Of a stretch of 64,000 nt of DNA, positions 35,839-44,521 are shown in pieces. The translations under genes and the position numbers were made by a program. The first letter of the stretch is position 1, and each line of letters begins with the position of its first letter. The notes beneath the pieces are model-generated. The model saw only the letters and a list, made by a program, of their open reading frames with translations, made no database searches and was not told where the DNA came from. This DNA is from Hyphomonas polymorpha PS728 (lineage in GTDB: Bacteria > Pseudomonadota > Alphaproteobacteria > Caulobacterales > Hyphomonadaceae). Location: positions 1-64,000 of the forward strand of contig NZ_ARYM01000014.1 in assembly GCF_000685315.1 (NCBI RefSeq), in the 5' to 3' direction.

Positions 35839-36447
35839 TCAGGCCTCGGGCGGCGGAAAGCGGAAGCGCATTGGGCTGTCATAGTCGGTGCGGATTTCTT
35901 CCTCCCGCGTGCCCCCACCAATATTGTGGATGTAGAGCGCACGATCCGTAAGCGGATCATACCCTGAGAAGATCGCGATATGGGGCAGGCGCCCGCCAAG
36001 GCGCATCGTCACAAGGTCGCCCGCTTGCCAGTCTTCCCGCCGCCCCGGCGCTTCGCGTTTCAGGCCCTGCCGGGTGAAATAGCGCTCCAGATTGGGCACG
36101 CGGCGATGGTCGATGTTCCGGTCAGCGCGGGCGAGCCCCCATGTTCTCGGATAGCTTGAGAAGTTCGCTTTCATGTCCACATGCACCAGCTGCTGCAGGT
36201 CCATATCGAACGCGTCGCGATAGGCGCGGATGACAACATCCGTACACACGCCGGTTTTGCGGGGCACATCGCCGCCGGGATAGTCCAGCGTCACATACGC
36301 CGGATCGTAGCCGGTCGTCACGCCGATCTGCGTGCGGGCGGCGCGCAGCAGTTTGTCCGTCCAGTCTCGTGCCGGCTCGGCAAATCCTGCTGCAGGCAGC
36401 AAGGGCAGGGCAAGGCCCGTAGCCAGAAGGGCGCGGCGCGTGATCAT
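35839..36447 (-). CDS. DUF1287 exported protein
   Basis: A 202-residue protein with a Tat-like signal sequence (MITRRALLATGLALPLLPAAGFA) and a DUF1287 domain. GVCTDVVIRAYRDAF contains the family's Cys, and LPHIAIFSG the His, a pair typical of NlpC/P60-like folds. A periplasmic hydrolase role is likely but not proven. The start at 36447 is the ATG that opens the signal sequence; an upstream TTG is less likely. Confidence 0.8.
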   Translation of the reverse strand: MITRRALLATGLALPLLPAAGFAEPARDWTDKLLRAARTQIGVTTGYDPAYVTLDYPGGDVPRKTGVCTDVVIRAYRDAFDMDLQQLVHVDMKANFSSYPRTWGLARADRNIDHRRVPNLERYFTRQGLKREAPGRREDWQAGDLVTMRLGGRLPHIAIFSGYDPLTDRALYIHNIGGGTREEEIRTDYDSPMRFRFPPPEA

Positions 36448-36496
36448 GATACGGATCAAACCGCGCCCTTGCGGCAGGAATTAGGCGAAGGCGCGG

Positions 36497-37168
36497 CTAG
36501 AACCCGCGAAATTCGGCGACTTCTTCCAGCGGCGCGCGCTCGGCGCGCAGCGTATTGGCCTTCTCGTTCGGGTCCGGCTTGCCCACGGCCACGCCGCACC
36601 AGACCATTTCCGTCGGCCCAAGGCCGAAATGTTCTTTCAGCGTCGGGCGCAGGATGCCCCAGCATTCCTGGAAACAGGTGCCCCAGCCGCGCTCTTCAGC
36701 CAACAGGGCAAGCGTCTGCAGATACATGCCGGCATGGCCCCATTGGCCATGGCCCATCCGCTCGTCGATGACGAGGAACACCGCCACCGGTGCGCCGAAG
36801 AAACGGAAATTGTTGGCAAACCAGCGCAGGCGCCCGGCCTTGTCCTCGCGCGGAATCTCGAGGGCTTCATACAGCATCTCGCCGACGCGGCGGCGGCGCG
36901 CTTCGTGGGGTTCCCAAAGGCCCTTGGGATAGATCGGCCGGTCGGTGGGTTCGCCGGCAGGATTGGTGGCGAGCTTGGCCTGGGCGATCTCGATCACCTT
37001 GTCCTTCTCCGCGCCGGTGACGACGATGACACGCCAGGGCTGAGTATTGCCGCCCGAAGGCGCGCGCTGGGCTGTCGTCAGCCAGGCTTTGATGTCTTCC
37101 AGCGGCAGGGCATCGGGCAGGAACCCGCGCGTGGAAATCCGTTGCTCGACGGCTTGGGTAACGTCCAT
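36497..37168 (-). CDS. nitroreductase family FMN oxidoreductase
   Basis: A 223-residue flavoprotein with RISTRGFLPD at the start, AQRAPSGGNTQPWRVIVVTG (FMN contacts) near residues 33-52 and CGVAVGKPDPNEKAN near the end. It reduces nitro groups or quinones with NAD(P)H. The Shine-Dalgarno AGGAGG lies inside a perfect 26-bp palindrome 6 bases before the ATG, so translation is probably controlled by that structure. It follows the P450 gene in the same direction. Confidence 0.9.
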   Translation of the reverse strand: MDVTQAVEQRISTRGFLPDALPLEDIKAWLTTAQRAPSGGNTQPWRVIVVTGAEKDKVIEIAQAKLATNPAGEPTDRPIYPKGLWEPHEARRRRVGEMLYEALEIPREDKAGRLRWFANNFRFFGAPVAVFLVIDERMGHGQWGHAGMYLQTLALLAEERGWGTCFQECWGILRPTLKEHFGLGPTEMVWCGVAVGKPDPNEKANTLRAERAPLEEVAEFRGF

Positions 37169-37200
37169 GAAAAAACCTCCTGTCAGATCTGACAGGAGGT
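37169..37200 (-). promoter_or_regulatory. 26-bp perfect palindrome: terminator that also holds the nitroreductase ribosome-binding site
   Basis: The sequence from 37175 to 37200 is a perfect palindrome centred on AGATCT (arms ACCTCCTGTCAGA / TCTGACAGGAGGT). On the minus strand it is followed by six T and then the nitroreductase ATG. It therefore looks like an intrinsic terminator for the P450 gene, and its 3' arm contains the AGGAGG of the next gene. As DNA it could equally be a repressor operator. Confidence 0.7.
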
Positions 37201-37230
37201 CTAATCAGGTGCCGTGGCGGTCGCCAAGCC

Positions 37231-38562
37231 TTACTTCGGGTGAAGCACGACCGGCATCCAGGTGTAGCCCTTCACGAAGGCGTTCTGGTTCAGCGACGGT
37301 TCGGCCAGCACTTCGACATGCTCGAACCGCTCCATGAGCTCTTCCCAGAGAATGCGCAGCTGCAGCTCGGCCAAGCGGTTGCCCACGCAGCGGTGGATGC
37401 CGAAGCCGAAGGAGATGTGGCGGCGGGCTTCCGGACGGTCGATGATATACTCGTTCGGCTTGTCCCAGAAACGCTCGTCCCGGTTGGCCGAGGCATACCA
37501 CATGGCAACCTGGTCGCCTTTCTTGATGGTCTTGCCGTGCATCTCGACATCTTCCAGCGCGGTGCGGCGCATATAGGCGAGCGGCGTCTGCCAGCGGATC
37601 GTCTCGGAAACCATGTTCGGAATGATCGACGGATCAGCCTTCAGCTTCTCGTATTCCTTCGGGAACTTGTTGAGCGCATAGACCGAGGCGGTCATCGAGT
37701 TGCGGGTCGTGTCGTTGCCGCCCACGATCAGCAGGATGACGTTGCCGAGCAGTTCCATCGGCGTCATGTTCTTCGTCTTCTCGCCATGGGCCAGAAGGCT
37801 CATCAGGTCCGGCTTCAGCGGCTGTTGCTGGCGTTCCTGGAAGATGCCCATGAACGTCATCAGACAGTTCATCATCGTGGCTTTCCACTCTTCCTCACCG
37901 CCAGGGCAGATGTCGGGATTGTGCATGCCGGTGGCCACGTCAGACCAGTGCGTCAGGTCGCGGCGGCGCTCGAACGGATAGTCGAACAGCGTGGCCAGCA
38001 TCATCGTGGTCAGCTCAACGGAAACCTTGTCCACCCAGTCGAACGGCTCGTTGACGGGCAGGCTGTCGAGCAGACCTTGGGTGCGCGAGCGGATCAGCGG
38101 CTCGTAGACCTTCAGCATGTCCGGCGCGACGGCGGGCTGAACGGTCTTGCGCTGCTCGGAGTGGCGCGGTTCGTCCATCGCGATGAACATCGGCATTTCA
38201 AAGTCGCTGATCGGCGAGCCCAGTGTGATGCCGCCATATTCCCAGCTGGAGGAGAAGCGTTTGTGATCGGTGTCGATCGCCATCACGTCGTCATAGCGGG
38301 TGATCGACCAGAACGGGCCGGGGAAGCTGTCCGGGCAATAGTGAACCGGGTCTTCATTACGCAGGCGCTCGAAGCGGTCCCAGTATTTGCCCTGGCGCCA
38401 CAGCTCGCCATCGATCAGGTCGAGCGTCGTCAGATCGACCTCCGAAGCGGGGGGAATCTCTGCCCCGAAGCGGTAGTTGTGTGGATGGAGCGGTTCGCGC
38501 TCCGTCACCTTCGGGCGCTGAAGCGCGGGGTGATTGACGAAAGAAACGGTGTCGGCGGCCAT
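37231..38562 (-). CDS. cytochrome P450, CYP153 family (terminal alkane hydroxylase type)
   Basis: A 443-residue P450. The I-helix motif GGNDTTRNSMT, the ExxR in SETIRWQTP, and the haem-binding FGFGIHRCVGNRLAELQLR are present. The I-helix and the PLAYMRRTALEDVEM region are those of CYP153 enzymes, which hydroxylate medium-chain alkanes, fatty acids and cyclic compounds at the terminal position. The start at 38562 has GGAGG upstream. No ferredoxin or ferredoxin reductase gene is adjacent, so electrons must come from elsewhere. Confidence 0.9.
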   Translation of the reverse strand: MAADTVSFVNHPALQRPKVTEREPLHPHNYRFGAEIPPASEVDLTTLDLIDGELWRQGKYWDRFERLRNEDPVHYCPDSFPGPFWSITRYDDVMAIDTDHKRFSSSWEYGGITLGSPISDFEMPMFIAMDEPRHSEQRKTVQPAVAPDMLKVYEPLIRSRTQGLLDSLPVNEPFDWVDKVSVELTTMMLATLFDYPFERRRDLTHWSDVATGMHNPDICPGGEEEWKATMMNCLMTFMGIFQERQQQPLKPDLMSLLAHGEKTKNMTPMELLGNVILLIVGGNDTTRNSMTASVYALNKFPKEYEKLKADPSIIPNMVSETIRWQTPLAYMRRTALEDVEMHGKTIKKGDQVAMWYASANRDERFWDKPNEYIIDRPEARRHISFGFGIHRCVGNRLAELQLRILWEELMERFEHVEVLAEPSLNQNAFVKGYTWMPVVLHPK

Positions 38563-38674
38563 ATTCAATCCTCCAGGAATCCCACCCTCTTGGCGGGGCG
38601 TATCGCGTCGCTGGGGAAAGTTTTAACACAGGCTTTTTGAAAAAACCATGACGCTTGCGTCATTTTTTTGCGGT

Positions 38675-39163
38675 TCAGGCAGGATGGCGCTCGGCTCGGG
38701 CCGCCAGAAGGGCCTGGCGGAGGGCTTCGGCGAAGGAACTCCGCTCTGTCGGCGTCAGGAAACGGCCAATGATCCAGGCGGTTTTGCCATGCTCGATTCG
38801 CAGCCAGCTGGTCGGCCCGGCAGGCTCTTCCAGCTCCACCCGGGCAAAGGCAGAGGGTACTTCTGCGTGCTTTTCCCGGCCTTTGGCATCCTTGTGATGC
38901 AGGTGGATGGCTCGGGCGGTTACGGTCACGCGGGTTTCTTCCCGCTGCCGCTTGTAGGAGATGTGGAAAGCCAGCCAGATGGCGGCAATGTCCAGCCCCA
39001 TGAAGCCCAGGATAGGCCCGGCCCCCATCGACCAGAACATCAGCCCGGTCATAAAAAAGGTGAAGGCGATGGCGGCCATGGCAATGATAAAGCCCTGCCG
39101 GCTGAGCGACCGGTTGGGCGTCAGCACCGCGTCCATGTAAACCGTTTCTTCTGCGGGAAGCAT
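38675..39163 (-). CDS. DUF2244 membrane protein
   Basis: A 162-residue protein with two close membrane helices (about residues 22-65) and a soluble C-terminal domain with PTSWLRIEHGKTAWIIGRFLTP, which is typical of DUF2244. The function is unknown. It is divergent from nth, its common neighbour in alphaproteobacteria. ATGs at 39163 and 39136 are both possible; neither has a strong ribosome-binding site. Confidence 0.82.
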   Translation of the reverse strand: MLPAEETVYMDAVLTPNRSLSRQGFIIAMAAIAFTFFMTGLMFWSMGAGPILGFMGLDIAAIWLAFHISYKRQREETRVTVTARAIHLHHKDAKGREKHAEVPSAFARVELEEPAGPTSWLRIEHGKTAWIIGRFLTPTERSSFAEALRQALLAARAERHPA

Positions 39164-39208
39164 ACGTTGAAGAGATAACACGCCCTTGCGCCGGGAAAAG
39201 GGCGCTCT

Positions 39209-39973
39209 ATGCCTCACATCATGCCAGATGCTGCCAAACCCGCCAAAAAGACCGCCCGCGCCGCCCCGCGCTCGAAATTCACCCGTGCCAAGGCGGCCGA
39301 ACTGTTCGCCGCGCTGGCTGCAGACCGGCCCGATCCGCGCACCGAGCTGGAGTTCGTCAATCCGTTTACATTGCTGGTGGCCGTCGCCCTCTCGGCGCAG
39401 GCCACAGACGTTGGCGTGAACAAGGCCACGCGCAAGCTGTTTGCGGTCGCGGATACACCGGAGAAAATGCTTGCGCTGGGGGAAGCGGGCGTCGCCGGTT
39501 ACATCAAGACCATCGGGCTCTGGCGCAACAAGGCAAAGAACGTCATCGCGCTCAGCCAGAAGATCCTCGACGAGTTCGGGGGCGAGGTGCCGCGCACCCG
39601 CGATGAGCTGACCACCCTGCCGGGCGTCGGCCGCAAGACGGCGAATGTCGTGATGAACGAAGCCTTTGGCGAGCCGACCATTGCTGTCGACACCCATATT
39701 TTCCGCGTTTCCAACAGAACGGGGCTCGCGCCGGGCAAAACGCCCGATCATGTCGAGGCGGGCCTTGAGCGCATCACGCCGCTCGAATTCAAGAAGGGCG
39801 CCCATCACTGGCTGATCCTGCACGGGCGCTATGTCTGCAAGGCGCGCACACCCGAATGCTGGCATTGTGTGATCGCCGATCTCTGTGCCTTCAAGCCGAA
39901 GACGCCAGACCCGGCCGCCCGCGCGGCGCTGGGGCCGAAAAAACCCCGTAAACCACCTTCAGGCGCAATATGA
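39209..39973 (+). CDS. nth: endonuclease III
   Basis: A 254-residue DNA glycosylase/AP lyase for oxidised pyrimidines. The helix-hairpin-helix LPGVGRKTANVVMNEAFG contains the catalytic Lys, VDTHIFRVSNR the catalytic Asp, and the C-terminal CKARTPECWHCVIADLC the four Cys of the iron-sulfur cluster. A basic N-terminal extension of about 30 residues (rich in Lys, Ala, Pro) may help DNA binding. A later ATG at 39221 is possible. Confidence 0.95.
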   Translation: MPHIMPDAAKPAKKTARAAPRSKFTRAKAAELFAALAADRPDPRTELEFVNPFTLLVAVALSAQATDVGVNKATRKLFAVADTPEKMLALGEAGVAGYIKTIGLWRNKAKNVIALSQKILDEFGGEVPRTRDELTTLPGVGRKTANVVMNEAFGEPTIAVDTHIFRVSNRTGLAPGKTPDHVEAGLERITPLEFKKGAHHWLILHGRYVCKARTPECWHCVIADLCAFKPKTPDPAARAALGPKKPRKPPSGAI

Positions 39974-40034
39974 ATTGACGTTGGCGTCCGGCTCGGCAAA
40001 CCTTTTCCAAAGGGTATCGAGAGGGAAGAATGCC

Positions 40035-41705
40035 ATGCGTAACAGGCTCACCAAGGCTGGTTCCATGAAAGCGTTGGCGCTCGCCTTGCTGACCCTTGGC
40101 ATGCCCGTCTGGTTATCGGCCTGTGGAGGCGGTGGCGGTGGCAGCAGTGGGGGCGGCGCTGCTTCACCGCCACCACCGCCTCCGCCGGTTGCCGGGCCAA
40201 CCTGGACGCAGGGCGTCTATCAGCCCGCCAGCACGTTCAAGAACCGCTGCGAGGTCCGCCGCGTCGGCCGGGACATCGAAGGCAACACCTATCCCGATGT
40301 ACAGGGCACCGCGCTGGAAGAGCGTTTCTGGCTGCGCTCATGGACCAACGAGACCTATCTCTGGAACACTGAAGTAACCGACCGGAATCCGGCGAACTTC
40401 ACCAACCGGCTGGATTATTTCGCCGTGTTGCGCACCTTTGCCACCACCCCGTCGGGCAAGGAGAAAGACGATTTCCATTTCAGTGAGCCTACGGAGGAAT
40501 ATCTGGCCGCCCGCAATGCTGCGCCCACGGCGACCTACGGGGCCAGCTATATTGCGTTCTCGACAACGCCCCCGCGCGATTTCCGTATCCGGTATACAGA
40601 GCCGAACTCGCCGGCTTCCACAATGGTCAGCGGCCAACCGAATTTCGAGCGTGGCTCACGCATCCTCCGGATCAACGGCATTGATCTGGTGAGCACGAAT
40701 TCGCCCTCCGACATCAACCAGCTGAATGCTGCCCTGTTTCCGTCCACGCCCGGCCTGACGAACAGCTTCACCGTGGAAGACCCAGACGGCGCAACCCGCA
40801 CTGTGTCGCTCACATCGGTGAACCTGTCTTCCAAGCCCGTCAACCGTACCCGGATCATCAGCACGCCCACCGGCAATGTCGGGTATATCCTGTTCAACAC
40901 GTTCAGCCCCTATGCCAGTGAGCGCGACATCTACGATGCCATGGCGGCCATGCAGACGGCGGGTGTCAGCGATCTGGTGCTGGACCTGCGCTACAATGGG
41001 GGCGGCCTCCTCGCCGTGGCGTCCCAGCTCAGCTACATGATCGCCGGCGAAACACGCACGCGCAATCAGGTGTTTGAGCAGCTCCGTTTCAATGCCGCCG
41101 CCGGAAACCGCAATCCTGTAACCGGGGCAGTCAATAATCCGATCCCGTTCTATTCAACAGGCGTCGGTTTCACGGTGCCGGATGGAACGCCGCTGCCATC
41201 GCTCAACCTGCCGCGTGTCTTTGTCCTGTCTACGGGGTCCACCTGCAGCGCCAGCGAGGCTGTGGTGAACGGCCTGCGCGGCATTGGCGTGGAAGTGATC
41301 CTCATCGGCAACACCACCTGCGGAAAGCCTTTCGGTTTCTATCCCACGGACAATTGCGGCGAGACCTACTACACCATCCAGTTCCAGGGCGTGAACGGGC
41401 AGGGGTTTGGGGATTATGCCGACGGCTTCATTCCGAACAATTCGGCCGCTTCCTTTGGCGTGCGCCTTCCAGGTTGCCAGGTGAGCGACGACCTCTCGCG
41501 CGAGCTGGGCGATGAAAACGAGCGCCTGCTGGCGGCTGCGCTGAGCTATCGCGGGTCGCTGGCCTGCCCGGCGGTATCCGCTCAGGCGACCACGGCTGTG
41601 GCGAGTGCGAATGGCAGCGCTGGTTCCGGGGGCATCCCCCTGCGGCCGCCATCGCCCTCCACGCTTGAAACGAACCGCGACATGACCATGCCCCATGGCA
41701 GATAG
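40035..41705 (+). CDS. S41-family peptidase, lipoprotein
   Basis: A 556-residue lipoprotein. The signal ends in a lipobox (WLSAC, the Cys near residue 31), followed by a flexible poly-Gly, Ser and poly-Pro linker. A PDZ-like segment (RILRINGIDL) is followed by the S41 core: VLDLRYNGGGLL, the nucleophile Ser in STGSTCSASEAVVNGLRG, and the Lys in CGKPFGF. The enzyme cleaves proteins at the cell envelope. GAGGGAAG upstream and the lipobox set the start at 40035. A small lipoprotein gene follows. Confidence 0.9.
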   Translation: MRNRLTKAGSMKALALALLTLGMPVWLSACGGGGGGSSGGGAASPPPPPPPVAGPTWTQGVYQPASTFKNRCEVRRVGRDIEGNTYPDVQGTALEERFWLRSWTNETYLWNTEVTDRNPANFTNRLDYFAVLRTFATTPSGKEKDDFHFSEPTEEYLAARNAAPTATYGASYIAFSTTPPRDFRIRYTEPNSPASTMVSGQPNFERGSRILRINGIDLVSTNSPSDINQLNAALFPSTPGLTNSFTVEDPDGATRTVSLTSVNLSSKPVNRTRIISTPTGNVGYILFNTFSPYASERDIYDAMAAMQTAGVSDLVLDLRYNGGGLLAVASQLSYMIAGETRTRNQVFEQLRFNAAAGNRNPVTGAVNNPIPFYSTGVGFTVPDGTPLPSLNLPRVFVLSTGSTCSASEAVVNGLRGIGVEVILIGNTTCGKPFGFYPTDNCGETYYTIQFQGVNGQGFGDYADGFIPNNSAASFGVRLPGCQVSDDLSRELGDENERLLAAALSYRGSLACPAVSAQATTAVASANGSAGSGGIPLRPPSPSTLETNRDMTMPHGR

Positions 41706-41717
41706 GAGTTAGGTGTC

Positions 41718-42071
41718 ATGAAATACCGTGTCCTGAGTATTTCCATGCTGGCCGGCATTGCGGCCTGCCAGTCCTCGCCCCAGCCTGCGACGCTGACAGA
41801 CGCCTCTCCGGAAACCCTCTCGGTTCTGACCGGCGTTCTCGCCGCCGCGGTCGACCGCGCCCAGATCCAGCTCGGCCCCGGAGACCTGACAAAGGAGTCG
41901 GTCATTTCCGTGCTGCCCCCCAGGCCGGGGCCCCTGGAAGGCAACAGCCCCGCCATGCCGACCATCTTCGACATCGTCCTGATGGACGGGGACTGCTATG
42001 TCCGCGAACGCCAGAGCGGGGAAATGTTCCCGCTGACGGGCATTGCCTGCACGCCGGTCGAAGCGAATTAG
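41718..42071 (+). CDS. small lipoprotein, unknown function
   Basis: A 117-residue protein with a lipoprotein signal (MKYRVLSISMLAGIAAC, lipobox GIAAC). The mature part has two more Cys (near DGDCYV and GIACTP) that could form a disulfide. I do not recognise the family. It follows the S41 peptidase by 12 bases with AGGAG upstream, so the two are probably co-expressed and may act together. The stop overlaps the convergent ATP-grasp gene by 4 bases. Confidence 0.75.
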   Translation: MKYRVLSISMLAGIAACQSSPQPATLTDASPETLSVLTGVLAAAVDRAQIQLGPGDLTKESVISVLPPRPGPLEGNSPAMPTIFDIVLMDGDCYVRERQSGEMFPLTGIACTPVEAN

Positions 42072-42946
42072 GCGGCGCCGATCCGTTTCGCCACGGCCGC
42101 CGCCATCCGCTCGCCCAAGCCTGGCCCTTCCTTGGGGTAGAGGTAGGGCTCAATCACTTCCAGTTCCATCAGCAGCAAGGCGCCATCTTCCCCGCGCAGC
42201 ATGTCGACGCGGCCATAGAGCGGCGCCTCATCCAGCGCACTCAGAATGGCGCGCGCGGCAGCAAGATCGTCCGCAGACGGATGCAGCACTTCCTCCCGCC
42301 CGCCATAGCTTGACTGGATGCGATAGTCGCCCGGCTGCGCGCGCTTGATCAGCGCATGGCAGAATTCCCCGTCGATGAAGATGAAGGAAAGCTCGCCCTC
42401 CTTCTGGATCATCGGCAGGAAGGGCTGCGCCATCATCGGATGTTTCATTTGCGGGATTGCCTCGCCCCGGCTCAGCTTGTGCTGGTCCTTGGCGCCCGCG
42501 CCCACCTGCCGCTTGAACACAACCGTATCCGCGCCCAGCGCATCGAACGCGGCCTTCGCTTCGGCCTCCCCGCATGTGTCGAGCCAGAGTGTCGGGATCA
42601 GCCTGGCGCCCTTGGCTTCCAGATCGCGCAGATAGGTCTTGCGGGAATTCCAGCGCACGAGGTCTGCCGGATTATAGAGCCGCGTCTGTTTGCCGATGGC
42701 GTCCAGCGCGGCGAGGAATTCCTCGAGGCGATCCCAATAGTCCCAGGTTGTGCCGATGATGGCGGCCTCAAACTGGGTCCAGTCCACCTTCGGGTCGTCC
42801 CAGCACACATCCACCACTTCCAGGCCGCGCGCGCGGAAAGGGCTGCGCAGGGCGTCCATCATGAAGTCATGCTCGAAAGCATCCGTCCGGCGGATCATGG
42901 AGCCCGGAATGGTAACACGGCTGGCAAGATAGGCGACTTTTTTCAT
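42068..42946 (-). CDS. ATP-grasp domain protein, glutathione synthetase/RimK-like
   Basis: A 292-residue protein with an ATP-grasp layout: a preATP-grasp domain (1-95, containing GTTWDYWDRLEEF), the ATP-binding lysine region DTVVFKRQVGAGAKDQ, and the metal-binding end RVDMLRGEDGALLLMELEVIEPYLY. Members ligate a carboxylate to an amine, but the substrates of this group are not established. It is transcribed alone, divergent from the adenosine kinase gene. Confidence 0.83.
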   Translation of the reverse strand: MKKVAYLASRVTIPGSMIRRTDAFEHDFMMDALRSPFRARGLEVVDVCWDDPKVDWTQFEAAIIGTTWDYWDRLEEFLAALDAIGKQTRLYNPADLVRWNSRKTYLRDLEAKGARLIPTLWLDTCGEAEAKAAFDALGADTVVFKRQVGAGAKDQHKLSRGEAIPQMKHPMMAQPFLPMIQKEGELSFIFIDGEFCHALIKRAQPGDYRIQSSYGGREEVLHPSADDLAAARAILSALDEAPLYGRVDMLRGEDGALLLMELEVIEPYLYPKEGPGLGERMAAAVAKRIGAA

Positions 42947-43068
42947 GGGAGGGACAGATCGTTTTCGCTGGAGAAAGGGGCAGGCCCCGGCCTGCGCTGC
43001 GCTCTAGCGGCCTGCGGGTCTTGTGTCCACGGGCTGTGTCTGGCAAGGCGCGGAACGCCTGAGTTTTA

Positions 43069-44091
43069 ATGAATTTCGAGGAGCCGCCCCCAGTGACCGC
43101 AGCAAAATTCGACGTCGTCGGCCTCGGTAATGCGATCGTGGACGTTCTTGCCCGCGCAGACGATGCGTTCCTCACCCGCCATGGCATCCACAAGGACGTC
43201 ATGCAGCTGATCGAGGAACCGCGCGCCGAAGAGCTGACGGGGCTGGCAAAAGATGCGGTGATCACCTCGGGTGGCTCGGGCGCCAACACGATCGCCGGCC
43301 TCTCCAGCTTCGGCGGCAAGGCAGCCTATATCGGCAAGATCTCCAACGATGAGCTCGGCCACCAGTTCATGCGCGAGATGATGAAGGCTGGCGTGCCCTT
43401 CCACACGCGCCCGCTGGAAGAGGGCCCGGCAACGGCCCGCTCGATCATCTTCGTCACCGATGACGGCCACCGTTCCATGAACACCTTCCTCGGGGCTTCG
43501 GTCCTCTTCTCGAAGGAAGATGTCGATGCCGACCTCGTGCGCAGCGGGCAGATCCTTTATCTTGAAGGCTATCTGTTTGACCGCGACGAGGCCAAGGAAG
43601 CCTTCGTTCATGCCGCCGAGATTGCCAAGGCGGCCGGCCGCAAGGTCGCCGTCACCCTGTCCGACAAGTTCTGCGTTGACCGGCACCGGGCCAGCTTCCG
43701 CCACCTCGTGAAGGGTTTTGCCGACATCGTGTTCGCCAATGAAGCTGAGCTTCTCTCACTTTACGAAACCGAAGATTTCGATGCGGCCCTGAAGGCGCTG
43801 CACGCCGATTGTGCGGTCGCGGCGGTTACCCGGAGCGAGAAAGGCTCCATCGTGTTCGGCGATGGCGATCCGATCATGATCCCGGCTGAGCCTGTGGACG
43901 CTGTAGTCGATACCACCGGAGCGGGCGATCAGTATGCCGCTGGTTTCCTCTTTGGTGTGGCCCGCGGCCTGCCGCTCGCCACCTGCGCGCGTCTTGGCCA
44001 TATCGCGGCGGCTGAAGTGATCGGTCATATCGGCCCGCGCCCCGCCGTCTCCTACAGCGATCTGGCCGAAGCCGCCGGTATTCGGGTTTAG
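43069..44091 (+). CDS. adenosine kinase-like PfkB-family carbohydrate kinase
   Basis: A 340-residue ribokinase-fold kinase. The first PfkB signature appears as GGSGANTIAGLSSFGGKAAYIGKI and the second as DTTGAGDQYAAGFLFG with the catalytic Asp. The opening VVGLGNAIVDVLARADDAFL is that of bacterial adenosine kinases, which make AMP for purine salvage. A GTG at 43093 is an alternative start. It is followed by a HxlR regulator in the same direction. Confidence 0.88.
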   Translation: MNFEEPPPVTAAKFDVVGLGNAIVDVLARADDAFLTRHGIHKDVMQLIEEPRAEELTGLAKDAVITSGGSGANTIAGLSSFGGKAAYIGKISNDELGHQFMREMMKAGVPFHTRPLEEGPATARSIIFVTDDGHRSMNTFLGASVLFSKEDVDADLVRSGQILYLEGYLFDRDEAKEAFVHAAEIAKAAGRKVAVTLSDKFCVDRHRASFRHLVKGFADIVFANEAELLSLYETEDFDAALKALHADCAVAAVTRSEKGSIVFGDGDPIMIPAEPVDAVVDTTGAGDQYAAGFLFGVARGLPLATCARLGHIAAAEVIGHIGPRPAVSYSDLAEAAGIRV

Positions 44092-44160
44092 GGTACGGAT
44101 TATTCCTGAAACCTAGCGTTTCTTTCTGGAACTTTCGTTTATCTGCGGTACAGTTGCCGC

Positions 44161-44502
44161 ATGAAATGGTCAGAACTGAACGATAACTGGTGCCCGGTCG
44201 CGCGGACCCTGTCCGTCGTTGGAGACCGTTGGACTCTGCTGATCCTGCGGGATTGTTTCCTCGGCAAAACCAAGTTCGAGGAGTTTGCCGAGTCAGGGGG
44301 CATGACCCGGCATATCCTGGCAGACCGGCTCAAACGCCTGGTCGAAGTGGGTATCCTGGAGCGCCGCGCCTATTCCACTTCGCCAAAACGCTACGATTAT
44401 GTGCTGACCGCCAAGGGCGAGGAGCTGCGCCCCGCCCTGACGATCATGAAGGAATGGGGCAAGAAACACCTGCCCATCCGCCGCGCCGCCCTGGAAGGCT
44501 GA
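44161..44502 (+). CDS. HxlR-family transcriptional regulator
   Basis: A 113-residue winged-helix protein with the HxlR pattern: a conserved Cys in NWCPVARTL, GDRWTLLILRDCFLG, then MTRHILADRLKRLVEVGILER as recognition helix and wing. Such regulators often respond to quinones, aldehydes or thiol stress and act as dimers. No adjacent enzyme gene in the same promoter region identifies its target. Confidence 0.92.
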   Translation: MKWSELNDNWCPVARTLSVVGDRWTLLILRDCFLGKTKFEEFAESGGMTRHILADRLKRLVEVGILERRAYSTSPKRYDYVLTAKGEELRPALTIMKEWGKKHLPIRRAALEG

Positions 44503-44521
44503 CCGCCGGGGCCGCCCGGCA

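Noticed and set aside
37240-38640. 466-codon plus-strand frame over the P450 gene
   Set aside because: The P450 has I-helix, ExxR and haem motifs on the minus strand; the plus frame shows none of any family.
40110-40190. Tandem repeat of Gly, Ser and Pro codons
   Set aside because: It encodes the flexible linker after the lipobox of the S41 peptidase and needs no separate explanation.
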